From contig JAKLIP010000001.1 of the NCBI GenBank assembly GCA_022709545.1, forward strand, positions 186,001 to 250,000: a stretch of 64,000 nt of DNA, read 5' to 3'. The stretch is from Patescibacteria group bacterium. Lineage in GTDB: Bacteria; Patescibacteriota; Minisyncoccia; Moranbacterales; GWC2-37-73. Positions 45,001-52,939 of this stretch are shown piece after piece (the first letter of the stretch is position 1; every line of letters starts with the position of its first letter). The position numbers were made by a program, and so were the translations under genes. The notes beneath the pieces were generated by a model. That model was not told the DNA's origin. It did no database searches and saw only the letters and a program-made list of their open reading frames with translations.

Positions 45001-46797
45001 ATGACAACGCAGGAATTAAGGGAAAAATATTTGAAATTTTTTGAGTCGAAAGGGCATAATATCATTCCTTCGGCTTCTTTGATTCCGCACGAAACCGACA
45101 CTTCTACGCTTTTTACAACAGCTGGAATGCATCCCTTAGTCCCATACCTTTTAGGAGATGATCATCCAGGAGGCAAAAGAGTTGTAAACGTCCAAAAATG
45201 CGTCAGGACGGGAGATATTAATGAAGTTGGAGATAATAGACACCTTACTTTTTTTGAGATGATGGGGAATTGGAGTTTTGGGGACTACTTTAAAAAAGAA
45301 GCGATTGTTTGGAGTTTTGAATTTTTAACCGACAAAAAATGGCTCGGATTAGATAAAAATAGGCTATATGTCACAGTTTTCGAGGGTGACGGTAATATTC
45401 CGCGTGATGAAAGGTCTATTTTTATTTGGCAGGATGTTTTTAAAAGAACAAATTTAAAGGCGGAGATAGCAAAAAACAAAAATATAGAAGAAGACATAAG
45501 GATAATTCCCTTAGGAGTGGAAGATAATTTTTGGATTGCTGGCTCAACAGGTCCTTGTGGTCCAGACACAGAAATATTTTATGACACGAGACCAGAAGAA
45601 GGGAAAATAAAGGGAAATTTTTCTGATTTGGTTGATTCAGGACGGTTGATTGAAATATGGAATAATGTTTTTATGGAATTTAATAAAAAAGAAAATGGAA
45701 CTTTTGAAAAACTGAAGCAGCAAAATGTTGATACTGGTATGGGAGTCGAAAGAACACTAGCAGTTCTGAATGGCAAAGAAAATGTTTTTGAAACAGAATT
45801 GTTCCAGCTGATATTTGAAAAAATAGAAAAATTGTCTGGAAAAAAATATGAAAATTATAAAAAAGAATTCAGGATTATTGCCGACCACATAAAAGCAGCA
45901 ACTTTCATCATTACTGAAGGCGTAGAACCTTTAAATATTGGCAGGGGATATGTGTTGCGCCGACTTATCCGTCGCGCGATAAGATATGGAAAATTATTAG
46001 GTGGAGAAAATAATTTTACAAAAGAAATTGCCGAAGTTGTCATTGAAATGTATAAAAATTTTTACAAAGAATTAGAAAACAATAAAGAAAAAATATTTGA
46101 AGAATTAGAAAAAGAAGAAAATAAATTCAGAAAAACTTTAGAACAAGGATTGAAAGAATTCAATAAATTACCTTTTATTTCTGGAGCGGATGCATTTAAT
46201 TTATACCAGACCTATGGATTTCCTTTGGAAATAACAGAAGAATTAGCCAAAGAAAAGGGCGTAGAAGTCAACAAGAAAGAGTTCGAAGATGAATTCGAAA
46301 AACATCAAAAACTTTCCCAGACTGCTTCTGCCGGAATATTCAAAGGTGGATTGGCAGACACATCAGAAGAAACTGTAAGGTATCACACCACAGCTCATTT
46401 GATGCTGGCAGCGATTAGGAAAATTTTAGGCGAGGATATTATACAAAAAGGTGCCAATATTACGGCGGAACGTTTGCGATTTGATTTTAATTATCCGCAA
46501 AAACTTACGCCGGAACAAATAAAAAAAATTGAAGATTTGGTAAATGAAAAAATACAGGAAAATATTCCAGTTGAAATGACAGAAATGCCTAAAGAAGAAG
46601 CTTTGAAAATTGCTAAAACATCCTTTGATGCTTCCAAATATGGCGATATTGTTAAAGTTTATAAAATAGGTGATTTCAGCATTGAAGTCTGCGGCGGTCC
46701 ACATGTTAAAAATACTGGAGAATTGGGCCATTTTAAGATTAATAAAGAAGAATCGTCTTCAGCTGGAGTAAGGCGCATAAAAGCGATTCTTGAGTAA
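45001..46797 (+). CDS. alaS: Alanine--tRNA ligase, short form without C-Ala domain
   Basis: Class II synthetase that charges tRNA-Ala, with catalytic and tRNA-recognition domains (TTAGMHPLVPYL, NVQKCVRTGDINEVG, FFEMMGNWSFGDYF) and an editing domain. The editing metal ligands are intact: H462/H466 in HTTAH and C564/H568 in CGGPH. At 598 aa it is about 270 residues shorter than the usual form because it ends directly after the editing domain (EESSSAGVRRIKAI), so the C-Ala dimerisation/tRNA-elbow domain is missing. It ends cleanly before the rplU promoter, so the loss looks genuine. Confidence 0.94.
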   Translation: MTTQELREKYLKFFESKGHNIIPSASLIPHETDTSTLFTTAGMHPLVPYLLGDDHPGGKRVVNVQKCVRTGDINEVGDNRHLTFFEMMGNWSFGDYFKKEAIVWSFEFLTDKKWLGLDKNRLYVTVFEGDGNIPRDERSIFIWQDVFKRTNLKAEIAKNKNIEEDIRIIPLGVEDNFWIAGSTGPCGPDTEIFYDTRPEEGKIKGNFSDLVDSGRLIEIWNNVFMEFNKKENGTFEKLKQQNVDTGMGVERTLAVLNGKENVFETELFQLIFEKIEKLSGKKYENYKKEFRIIADHIKAATFIITEGVEPLNIGRGYVLRRLIRRAIRYGKLLGGENNFTKEIAEVVIEMYKNFYKELENNKEKIFEELEKEENKFRKTLEQGLKEFNKLPFISGADAFNLYQTYGFPLEITEELAKEKGVEVNKKEFEDEFEKHQKLSQTASAGIFKGGLADTSEETVRYHTTAHLMLAAIRKILGEDIIQKGANITAERLRFDFNYPQKLTPEQIKKIEDLVNEKIQENIPVEMTEMPKEEALKIAKTSFDASKYGDIVKVYKIGDFSIEVCGGPHVKNTGELGHFKINKEESSSAGVRRIKAILE

Positions 46798-46821
46798 ATT
46801 TTGGTTTAAGTTAGTGTGGGA

Positions 46822-46850
46822 TTGACACTTAAACTATATTAAAGTAAACT
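46822..46850 (+). promoter_or_regulatory. Promoter of rplU
   Basis: TTGACA (46822-46827) and TAAACT (46845-46850) have 17-base spacing. The -10 matches consensus at four of six bases. The leader is about 35 nt. Confidence 0.55.
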
Positions 46851-46890
46851 GAAGTACGTGCATTTAATTTTCTTAATATAACTTAAAGAC

Positions 46891-47199
46891 ATGTTGGCAA
46901 TTATTAAAACAGGCGGAAAGCAATATAAGGTGGCAGAGGGCGATAAAATTAAGGTTGAAAAAATTGAAGGAGAGGTTGGTGCAAAAATCGCATTTGATGA
47001 AATCCTTTTTATTGGAGATGAAAAAGATGTAAAAATTGGAGAACCCTTGGTAAAAGGCGCCAAAGTTGAAGCTAAAATCGTAAGACAGGGAAGACATAAA
47101 AAAGTATGGGGAATCAAGCATAAGCCTAAGAAAAGATATAAAGTTAAGTTTGGACACAAACAGCTTTTTACGGAGGTAGAAATTACAAAAATAGCATAA
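46891..47199 (+). CDS. rplU: Large ribosomal subunit protein bL21
   Basis: Ribosomal protein L21, 102 aa. It opens with MLAIIKTGGKQYKVAEGDKI and ends with the family signature KVWGIKHKPKKRYKVKFGHKQ. rpmA (L27) normally follows in bacteria, but here a terminator and convergent recR come next, so the usual rplU-rpmA pair is split. It has its own promoter. Confidence 0.96.
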   Translation: MLAIIKTGGKQYKVAEGDKIKVEKIEGEVGAKIAFDEILFIGDEKDVKIGEPLVKGAKVEAKIVRQGRHKKVWGIKHKPKKRYKVKFGHKQLFTEVEITKIA

Positions 47200-47203
47200 A
47201 TAA

Positions 47204-47230
47204 AAAATCCCGAGCAATCGGGATTTTATT
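47204..47230. terminator. Bidirectional terminator between rplU and recR
   Basis: AAAATCCCGA (47204-47213) pairs with TCGGGATTTT (47218-47227) around a GCAA tetraloop, with A/T runs on both sides. Confidence 0.9.
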
Positions 47231-47241
47231 TTATTTGTTTT

Positions 47242-47829
47242 TTATAATTCTTTCCTATTTGTTAATGCCTCAGAAAGAGTAATTTCGTCGGCGTATTCAA
47301 GATCGGCGCCGGTTGAAAGTCCGCGGCCAAGACGCGTAACCTTGATATGTAATGGTTCTATTTTATGTTTAAGATAAAGTGCAGTAGCATCGCCTTCAGT
47401 TGTTGGGTTCATAGCTAGAATAATTTCATTTATTTTGTCTTTTTTGATCCTGTCTAAGAGCTGAGGAATTTTTAGTTCACTTCCAGTATTGTCTCCCACC
47501 TGCAAAACTCCTCCTAAAACGTGATACAAGCCATGATAAGCTCCAGTGCGTTCCAGTGAAATAATATCCAATGGTTCCTCAACTACACAGATTAAATGCT
47601 GATCACGTTTTGAGTCTTTGCAATATTCGCACAGTTCACTCTCAGCTATATTAAAACACTTGTGGCAAATTTTCATACTTTTTATTTCTAGAAGATTTTC
47701 GGCAAAATCCTTTATTTTTTCAGTATCTTGTTTAAATAAATACAAAACCAGCCGTTCAGCCATTTTTGGTCCGACAGATGGAAGGGAAGCTAGATTTTTT
47801 ATTAGTTTTTGGAAAGCCTTAGGATACAT
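47242..47829 (-). CDS. recR: Recombination protein RecR
   Basis: RecR forms a clamp that helps RecF/RecO load RecA at gaps. It has an N-terminal helix-hairpin-helix (LPSVGPKMAERLVLYL), a four-cysteine zinc finger (CHKC...CEYC, about residues 55-70), a Toprim domain (ICVVEEPLDIISLE, GVLQVGDNTG), and the Walker B-like end near RLGRGLSTGADLEYAD. The 195-aa length is typical. It starts 3 bases after dnaB ends, so dnaB-recR are cotranscribed on the minus strand. Confidence 0.95.
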   Translation of the reverse strand: MYPKAFQKLIKNLASLPSVGPKMAERLVLYLFKQDTEKIKDFAENLLEIKSMKICHKCFNIAESELCEYCKDSKRDQHLICVVEEPLDIISLERTGAYHGLYHVLGGVLQVGDNTGSELKIPQLLDRIKKDKINEIILAMNPTTEGDATALYLKHKIEPLHIKVTRLGRGLSTGADLEYADEITLSEALTNRKEL

Positions 47830-47832
47830 ATT

Positions 47833-49203
47833 TTATTGTTGCGTTCTTGCTTTTTCAAGTGATCTGAAGGAAGCACAATTTTCCTGGAAGTAAGTGTTAA
47901 TTTCGCCAACCGGTCCGTTTCTGTGTTTGGCTATGATAACTTTTACAACACCCTTATTCGGAGTATCAGGTTTTTCGCGATCCTCACGATACAAGAATAA
48001 TACCACATCAGCATCTTGTTCGATAGATCCGGATTCGCGGAGATCTGAAAGTTTTGGAATTTGCGGAGAACGGGACTCAACAGCACGGGATAACTGCGAT
48101 AAAGCTAAAATAGGTATATTAAGTTCGCGCGCCAGATTTTTAAGTCCGCGAGATATTTCAGAAATTTCCTGGACGCGATTGTCTCCTCCGCGTCCTTCCA
48201 TGAGTTGCAGATAATCTATAATAATCAATCCTAGCTTATGCTCTGCCTGAAGCCTACGTGCCATAGTTCTCATTTCCATTATATTTGCGCTGGCAGTGTC
48301 ATCAATAAATAATTTAGCTTCAGAAAGCACTCCCATAGCATCTCCGATTCTTTGAAAATCATTATTTTCTCCATCGCTTTTTAATCTTCCGGTTCTAAGC
48401 CGCCACAAATCAACATTAGCTTCAGCTGCTAACATACGATCAACTAATTGATCGGAGGACATTTCCAAAGAAAACATGCCAACCGAAACATTCTCTCTGA
48501 CTGCCACGTGGCGGGCAATATCCAGGGCTAAAGATGTTTTTCCAATAGAAGGGCGTGCTGCTAGGATAACAAGATCTGATTTTTGAAGTCCAGCCATAAT
48601 ATTGTCCAAATCTGCAAAACCTGTCGGAATGCCCCGAAATTTACTGCCATCACGGTGAAGTTCATCAATTCTATTGAAAGCTGCTTCCAGAACTGATCTG
48701 ATTGGTACAAAATCCTGCTTGATATATTTCTGCGAAACACCAAAAAGTTTTTGTTCGGCTTCATCAAGAACTTTTTCAATATCTTCACCCTCATTGTATC
48801 CAGCTTCCAAAATTTCAGTGGCAGCATCAATGAGGCGTCTCAGCAGTGCTTTTTTCTGAACAACTTTTGCATAGTGCACAATATGCGCTGCTGAAGGCAC
48901 AGTTGCAACAAGAGAAGCTAAATAAGAACTGCCGCCGATTTTTTCCAGTTGCTTTTTTTCATCAAGTTTATTGGAAATACTCAAAACATCCAGAGGTTCA
49001 CGCTGTTCATATAATTCCAGCATCGCTTCATAAATGGTGTTGTGTATATCCTTATAGAAATCTCCAACTTTCAAAAGATCTGCGATTTTTATGACAGCAT
49101 CTCTTTCCAGCATCAAAGAACCCAAAACCGATTGTTCAGCTTCAATATTATGCGGAGGAATACGGAGATCATTTTTATTGGTATTTTTAGCTATAGCTGC
49201 CAT
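47833..49203 (-). CDS. dnaB: Replicative DNA helicase DnaB
   Basis: Hexameric helicase that unwinds DNA at replication forks. The N-terminal domain opens with IPPHNIEAEQSVLGSLM. The RecA-like domain has Walker A ARPSIGKTSLA, Walker B LIIIDYLQLM, and the DnaB signature ALSQLSRAVESR with DLRESGSIEQDADVV. No intein is present. The 456-aa length is normal. It heads a dnaB-recR unit with a minus-strand extended -10 promoter about 30 bases upstream. Confidence 0.96.
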   Translation of the reverse strand: MAAIAKNTNKNDLRIPPHNIEAEQSVLGSLMLERDAVIKIADLLKVGDFYKDIHNTIYEAMLELYEQREPLDVLSISNKLDEKKQLEKIGGSSYLASLVATVPSAAHIVHYAKVVQKKALLRRLIDAATEILEAGYNEGEDIEKVLDEAEQKLFGVSQKYIKQDFVPIRSVLEAAFNRIDELHRDGSKFRGIPTGFADLDNIMAGLQKSDLVILAARPSIGKTSLALDIARHVAVRENVSVGMFSLEMSSDQLVDRMLAAEANVDLWRLRTGRLKSDGENNDFQRIGDAMGVLSEAKLFIDDTASANIMEMRTMARRLQAEHKLGLIIIDYLQLMEGRGGDNRVQEISEISRGLKNLARELNIPILALSQLSRAVESRSPQIPKLSDLRESGSIEQDADVVLFLYREDREKPDTPNKGVVKVIIAKHRNGPVGEINTYFQENCASFRSLEKARTQQ

Positions 49204-49232
49204 AAATTTTAATAAGCTTTAAAAGCTAGTTT

Positions 49233-49241
49233 ATTATACCA
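49233..49241 (-). promoter_or_regulatory. Extended -10 promoter of dnaB
   Basis: On the minus strand the sequence reads TGGTATAAT. A weak TTGCAG lies 16 bases upstream. The dnaB start at 49203 would have a leader of about 22 nt. Confidence 0.5.
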
Positions 49242-49299
49242 ATCCTGCTTATCTCTGCAACTATAAAAATTTCATTTTTATACACTATTTAATAACACA

Positions 49300-49328
49300 T
49301 TGACAAGTGCTGAAAAAAATTATATAAA
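49300..49328 (+). promoter_or_regulatory. Promoter of a 30-aa membrane peptide
   Basis: TTGACA (49300-49305) and TATAAA (49323-49328) have 17-base spacing. The leader to the ATG at 49427 is about 90 nt. Confidence 0.65.
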
Positions 49329-49426
49329 ACATTGAAAAGTAACTTAAAAATATAAGAGCATTGAATAGTTTAAAATTGGTAGGTAAATAAGTTAAGATAT
49401 TTTAACAGAAAAAGGAGGTTATCTAT

Positions 49427-49519
49427 ATGTCTTCGAGTAAAAAAACAGCGGTGATTATAGTAACATTGCTTCTTGGTGCCTTTATCATCTCTTTTATTAT
49501 GGTGATAAAACTGATGTAA
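49427..49519 (+). CDS. Single-pass membrane micropeptide, 30 aa
   Basis: Very short gene with all expression signals: a consensus promoter at 49300, a strong Shine-Dalgarno sequence (AAAGGAGG at 49411-49418) 8 bases before ATG, and a terminator just downstream. The translation opens with MSSSKK, continues as one hydrophobic helix of about 20 residues, and ends VIKLM. Function is unknown. It may regulate a membrane protein or be a toxin-like peptide; neither is supported by more than size and topology. Confidence 0.6.
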   Translation: MSSSKKTAVIIVTLLLGAFIISFIMVIKLM

Positions 49520-49546
49520 AAAGTATGAAAAAAATAAATTGTTTTT

Positions 49547-49581
49547 AAAAAGGCGAGATAAAGTTTTTATCCTCGCCTTTT
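49547..49581. terminator. Bidirectional terminator
   Basis: GGCGAG (49552-49557) pairs with CTCGCC (49572-49577). The stem extends with ATAAA/TTTAT and is flanked by A- and T-runs. It serves the micropeptide gene and cysS on the opposite strand. Confidence 0.8.
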
Positions 49582-49600
49582 ATTTTTGTAAAAAAGATAG

Positions 49601-51025
49601 TTATTTTTGCTTTATCGATGTTCCATCCTTAGTATCTTCCAAAATATAGCCTTTCTTTTCAATCAACTCTCTGAGGTCGTCTGATTTTTTGAAATCTTTT
49701 CCTTTGCGGGCATCTTCTCTTTTCTGAACTAAATCCTTTATTTCCTGAGGGATTTCTGCCTGACCGGAAAGCACTAAACCAAAAACGGAATTTATTTTTT
49801 TCCAGAAAGCCAGAATTTTTTTGGCATCATCGGAAGAGAGAGAATTAGTAGCGCTTAATTTATTTATTTCACTTATCATTTCATATAAAACACTCAAAGC
49901 CAAAGGCGTGTTCAGGTCATCATTCATGGCAGCTTCAAATTTTTCCTGAAAAGATTTTAAGTTGAAACTTTCAGAAGCTAATATGTTTCCAGCAACAACA
50001 ACTTCCATGTTTAAAACAAAATCATTTATTCTTTGCAGGTTTTTGCGGGATTGCTCCATGACATCCCAAGTAAAATTGACCTGTGATCGATAATGGGCAG
50101 AAAGGAGCAGCAGGCGCAGATCCATAGGCGAAAAACCTTTCTCTTTGATATCATCCAGCTTATAAAAATTACCTTTTGATTTTGACATTTTTTGTCCGTC
50201 AACCATGAGGTGACGAAGATGTAGCCAATAATTTACGAATTTTTGCCCGGTATAGCATTCAGTTTGTGCGATTTCAGCTTCATGGTGGGGAAAAATATTG
50301 TCTTCACCTCCAGTATGGATATCTAAAGTATTTCCTAAATACTCTGTACTCATAGCAGTGCATTCAATGTGCCAGCCTGGATAACCAACTCCCCAAGGAG
50401 ATTCCCATTTGAGCAGGTGTTCTTTGGGGGCCTTAAGCCAAAGGGCGAAATCCCAGGGATTTTTCTTGTCCGGATGTTCCTCGAGACGTGCACCAACTTT
50501 TAGGTTTTCTAAAGTATTTCCAGAAAGCTTTCCATAATCAGGAAATTTTGTTACATCAAAAAAAACATTACCATTTTTTTCATAAGCAAACCCTTTTTCC
50601 AAAAGGCCTTTAATGATTTTAATCATTTGGGGAATATGGGCAGTAGCCTTGGGAAAATACTGGGCCGGCAGAATGTTCATTTCTTTTTCAACTTGGCGAA
50701 AATAATCTTCGTAAAATTTAGCTATATCCTCAGGCTTCTTCTTTTCTTTATCAGCAGCTTTCATCATTTTATCTTCTCCGGAATCTCCTTGTGAGATATC
50801 ATCTTCAGTTAAATGGCCGACATCTGTAATATTTTTAATTAATCGCACCTCATATCCATTGTATTCCAGATAGCGCCGGATAGTGTCAGAAAGCAAATAA
50901 GCTCTTATGTTGCCGATATGGATAAAATCATAAACAGTCGGTCCGCAAGTATACATCCCGATTTTGCCGGGATTTATTGATTTAAATTCTTCTTTAGTTT
51001 TTGATAAAGTATTGTAGAATTTCAT
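49601..51025 (-). CDS. cysS: Cysteine--tRNA ligase
   Basis: Class I synthetase charging tRNA-Cys. The N-terminal [13 protein letters not shown] carries a zinc ligand Cys and the HIGH motif. Other zinc ligands lie in HIECTAMS and HHEAE, and the KMSKS motif is [10 protein letters not shown]. The DALR-type C-terminal domain is present. I chose the start MKFYNTL at 51025, which matches the family; an in-frame ATG at 51037 would overlap the upstream gene by 10 bases. It is 2 bases after the corA-like stop, so the two form one minus-strand unit. Confidence 0.95.
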   Translation of the reverse strand: MKFYNTLSKTKEEFKSINPGKIGMYTCGPTVYDFIHIGNIRAYLLSDTIRRYLEYNGYEVRLIKNITDVGHLTEDDISQGDSGEDKMMKAADKEKKKPEDIAKFYEDYFRQVEKEMNILPAQYFPKATAHIPQMIKIIKGLLEKGFAYEKNGNVFFDVTKFPDYGKLSGNTLENLKVGARLEEHPDKKNPWDFALWLKAPKEHLLKWESPWGVGYPGWHIECTAMSTEYLGNTLDIHTGGEDNIFPHHEAEIAQTECYTGQKFVNYWLHLRHLMVDGQKMSKSKGNFYKLDDIKEKGFSPMDLRLLLLSAHYRSQVNFTWDVMEQSRKNLQRINDFVLNMEVVVAGNILASESFNLKSFQEKFEAAMNDDLNTPLALSVLYEMISEINKLSATNSLSSDDAKKILAFWKKINSVFGLVLSGQAEIPQEIKDLVQKREDARKGKDFKKSDDLRELIEKKGYILEDTKDGTSIKQK

Positions 51026-51027
51026 AA

Positions 51028-51936
51028 CTATAGCCATTTCTTAATCTTAAAAAGAATAATAGTAAAAAGAGAAATTAAAAGCATTATAGAAACGTGTATT
51101 GCGAAAGCGTGTGGACTATTGCCGAAAGGTATGTTGGCGCTCATTGCAAGAATATTAGAATATACAGTCATAGGCATCATTATAGCTGAAAAAACAGTAA
51201 GAACTTTCATTGTGAAATTCAATTTATTGGAAAGCAGTGAATTATTTGTTTCTTCGAGAGATTCAATTGTTTCCTTATTGCTTTCTAGTGCATTCCAAAG
51301 GCGGATGTTTGTACCGACAAGATCTTGAAAATAGGGTATAAGTTCTTTATCAATAAATTCGGATTTCATCTGAGTAATAGATTCTATGATATGCCTTTGT
51401 GGTTTGAGAGTTCTACGAAAATTAAGAATATCACGCTTAACAACAGAAATTTCAAAGACCATTTCTTTTTCTTTTCCACTGAAAACTTTTTCTTCAATAT
51501 CTAATAGTTTTTCATGAATATGGTCAAGGTTTGGGAAAAAAGAGTCAAGAAGAGTGTCGATAATGTTATATAACAGGTGAGCTGGAGTTTTGCTCATATA
51601 TAATCTGCGTTTGCCTTCACTTTCCTGCAATAAATTGAAAAAACTATCTAATCTATAAATATTTTTCGTATGACCAGTAATGATGTGATCTTTAGTAATC
51701 ACTATGTCGAGTTCTCCTGGATAAGTTGTTCTTGACTTTGTGTCAAAGAGAGGTATGTGAATAGTGAGAAACAGGCAATTATCATAGTGTGTGGCTTTTG
51801 GACGAAAGGTCGGGGTGATAAATTCTTCGATTGCAGTTGGATGTATATTGAAGTTTTCCTGCATGTAAACAACATCATCTGCGCTAGGATCTTCAAAATC
51901 TATCCAAGTTACATTTTTAAATGAAATAGTCCTCAT
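51028..51936 (-). CDS. CorA-like Mg2+ transporter family protein lacking GMN
   Basis: CorA-family membrane protein, 302 aa: a large N-terminal cytoplasmic domain (WIDFEDPSADDV, VVKRDILNFRRTLKPQR) and two C-terminal helices. In true CorA channels the first helix ends in YGMN, the ion-selectivity motif. Here the aligned segment is ILAMSANIPF, so GMN becomes AMS (264-266). The channel may therefore have altered selectivity or be a non-transporting homologue. It is cotranscribed with cysS, which lies immediately downstream. A Mg2+ or divalent metal role is inferred from the family only. Confidence 0.85.
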   Translation of the reverse strand: MRTISFKNVTWIDFEDPSADDVVYMQENFNIHPTAIEEFITPTFRPKATHYDNCLFLTIHIPLFDTKSRTTYPGELDIVITKDHIITGHTKNIYRLDSFFNLLQESEGKRRLYMSKTPAHLLYNIIDTLLDSFFPNLDHIHEKLLDIEEKVFSGKEKEMVFEISVVKRDILNFRRTLKPQRHIIESITQMKSEFIDKELIPYFQDLVGTNIRLWNALESNKETIESLEETNNSLLSNKLNFTMKVLTVFSAIMMPMTVYSNILAMSANIPFGNSPHAFAIHVSIMLLISLFTIILFKIKKWL

Positions 51937-52045
51937 TAATCAAAATGAAATCTTACGAGCTATGCCCGAAAGAAACCCTTTATTTTATTTATTTTATTTT
52001 TTGTTAATTTATTGGTTTGCTTAAATTATACACTATTTTTTCTTA

Positions 52046-52074
52046 TTGACAAAGCATAGTTATTAAAATATAAT
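52046..52074 (+). promoter_or_regulatory. Consensus promoter of yidD, leaderless start
   Basis: TTGACA (52046-52051) and TATAAT (52069-52074) match consensus exactly with 17-base spacing. The expected transcription start is about 52081-52082, which is the ATG of YidD's usual first residue. Confidence 0.8.
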
Positions 52075-52081
52075 CATGTCT

Positions 52082-52327
52082 ATGAAAAAGAGCATATTGT
52101 TTGTTATAAGGGTTTATCAAAAAGTATTTTCTTTTGATCATGGCATTTTATCTAAAGTTTCGAATAGAAGATATTGTAGATTTTATCCAACTTGCAGTCA
52201 ATATGCTTATGAAGCAATTGAAAAATTTGGAATTTTAAAAGGAACTTGGCTAGCAATTAAAAGAATTGCCAGGTGTCATCCTTGGAATGAAGGCGGATTT
52301 GATCCAGTTGAAAGCAAAGAAATTTAA
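52082..52327 (+). CDS. yidD: Membrane protein insertion efficiency factor YidD
   Basis: Small membrane-peripheral protein that aids YidC-dependent insertion. The signature [15 protein letters not shown] and [12 protein letters not shown] are intact, with the three conserved cysteines. The promoter predicts transcription starting at the ATG at 52082, and the family N-terminus ([15 protein letters not shown]) also begins there, so I prefer it to the in-frame ATG at 52076. Length is 81 aa. It is not next to rnpA or yidC here, which is its usual place. Confidence 0.93.
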   Translation: MKKSILFVIRVYQKVFSFDHGILSKVSNRRYCRFYPTCSQYAYEAIEKFGILKGTWLAIKRIARCHPWNEGGFDPVESKEI

Positions 52328-52367
52328 TTTAATATAATACAAAAAAATAAAGGAAGGAGTTTTACGA

Positions 52368-52532
52368 ATGAAGAAAGAAAGATCGGAAAATGAAACTGTG
52401 GTACAAGTTGGTCAGGGCAAGTGTGGGAAATATTTGATAATTCCATCAGGCCAAGAAGCCTGTAAGAAGTATCAGGCAGAACATCCCCAAGATCAGATTT
52501 GCGAAGGATGCATGGGAAAAAAGGCAAAATAA
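52368..52532 (+). CDS. Four-cysteine miniprotein A, 54 aa
   Basis: Short gene with a clear Shine-Dalgarno sequence (AGGAAGGAG at 52351-52359). The protein is basic and has cysteines at 19, 32, 45 and 48, with GKCGK early and CEGC late. This spacing (C-x12-C-x12-C-x2-C) suggests a small metal-binding or disulfide domain. The next gene encodes a shorter relative with the same GKCGK and CxGC elements, so the two are probably paralogues. I know no named family for it. Confidence 0.6.
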   Translation: MKKERSENETVVQVGQGKCGKYLIIPSGQEACKKYQAEHPQDQICEGCMGKKAK

Positions 52533-52639
52533 AAATATTATTGGTTCTTTTAAATTTTTTAATTAAGGGATAGGTAAGGAGGCTATCCAAAAAAGATTTT
52601 TATCTATTAGTATTAAAAAAATAAAAGGAGGTATAAAAT

Positions 52640-52795
52640 ATGCCAGTTAAGGGGAAGTGTGGCAAGTCAGTTAAAAAAGCTGATTGTCAAATCCCAAAAA
52701 AAGCTTGCCTTGGCTGTTTGTTACGGCCAGACATGAGTTATTTAAAGGCAAAGCAAATTTTAAAAATTCAATCTCCGGCGTTAACCGTAAATTAG
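52640..52795 (+). CDS. Four-cysteine miniprotein B, 51 aa
   Basis: Short gene with a strong Shine-Dalgarno sequence (AAAAGGAGG at 52623-52631). Cysteines lie at 7, 16, 23 and 26 (C-x8-C-x6-C-x2-C), with GKCGK at 5-9 and CLGC at 23-26, matching the pattern of the upstream gene but shorter. The C-terminal half is a basic amphipathic stretch. A good terminator follows at 52833. Function unknown; zinc binding is plausible. Confidence 0.6.
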   Translation: MPVKGKCGKSVKKADCQIPKKACLGCLLRPDMSYLKAKQILKIQSPALTVN

Positions 52796-52832
52796 GAGAT
52801 TTGAAATAAATTGATATTGAAATAATTTAAAA

Positions 52833-52870
52833 AAGCCATCGTATGCAAAAATGCTGCGATGGCTTGTTTT
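52833..52870 (+). terminator. Intrinsic terminator after the four-Cys genes
   Basis: AAGCCATCG (52833-52841) pairs perfectly with CGATGGCTT (52857-52865), then GTTTT. An inner GCA/TGC can also pair. Confidence 0.85.
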
Positions 52871-52888
52871 ATTTTAAAAAAATAAAAG

Positions 52889-52915
52889 TTAGCACTCAGA
52901 CTTGACGACTGCTAA
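52889..52915 (+). promoter_or_regulatory. CIRCE operator (HrcA binding site) at hrcA
   Basis: TTAGCACTC (52889-52897), nine bases, then GACTGCTAA (52907-52915). Consensus is TTAGCACTC-N9-GAGTGCTAA, so there is one mismatch. It overlaps the -35 of the hrcA promoter, as expected for autorepression. Confidence 0.9.
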
Positions 52916-52930
52916 TGTATCCTATATAAT
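52902..52930 (+). promoter_or_regulatory. Promoter of the hrcA operon, near-leaderless
   Basis: TTGACG (52902-52907) and TATAAT (52925-52930) have 17-base spacing, with the -35 inside CIRCE. The hrcA ATG lies 10 bases after the -10, leaving only 2-3 nt of leader and no Shine-Dalgarno sequence. Confidence 0.8.
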
Positions 52931-52939
52931 TAAATTATT

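Noticed and set aside
46426-46731. 101-aa minus-strand frame
   Set aside because: Antisense to the alaS editing domain; a Phe/Asn-rich shadow frame.
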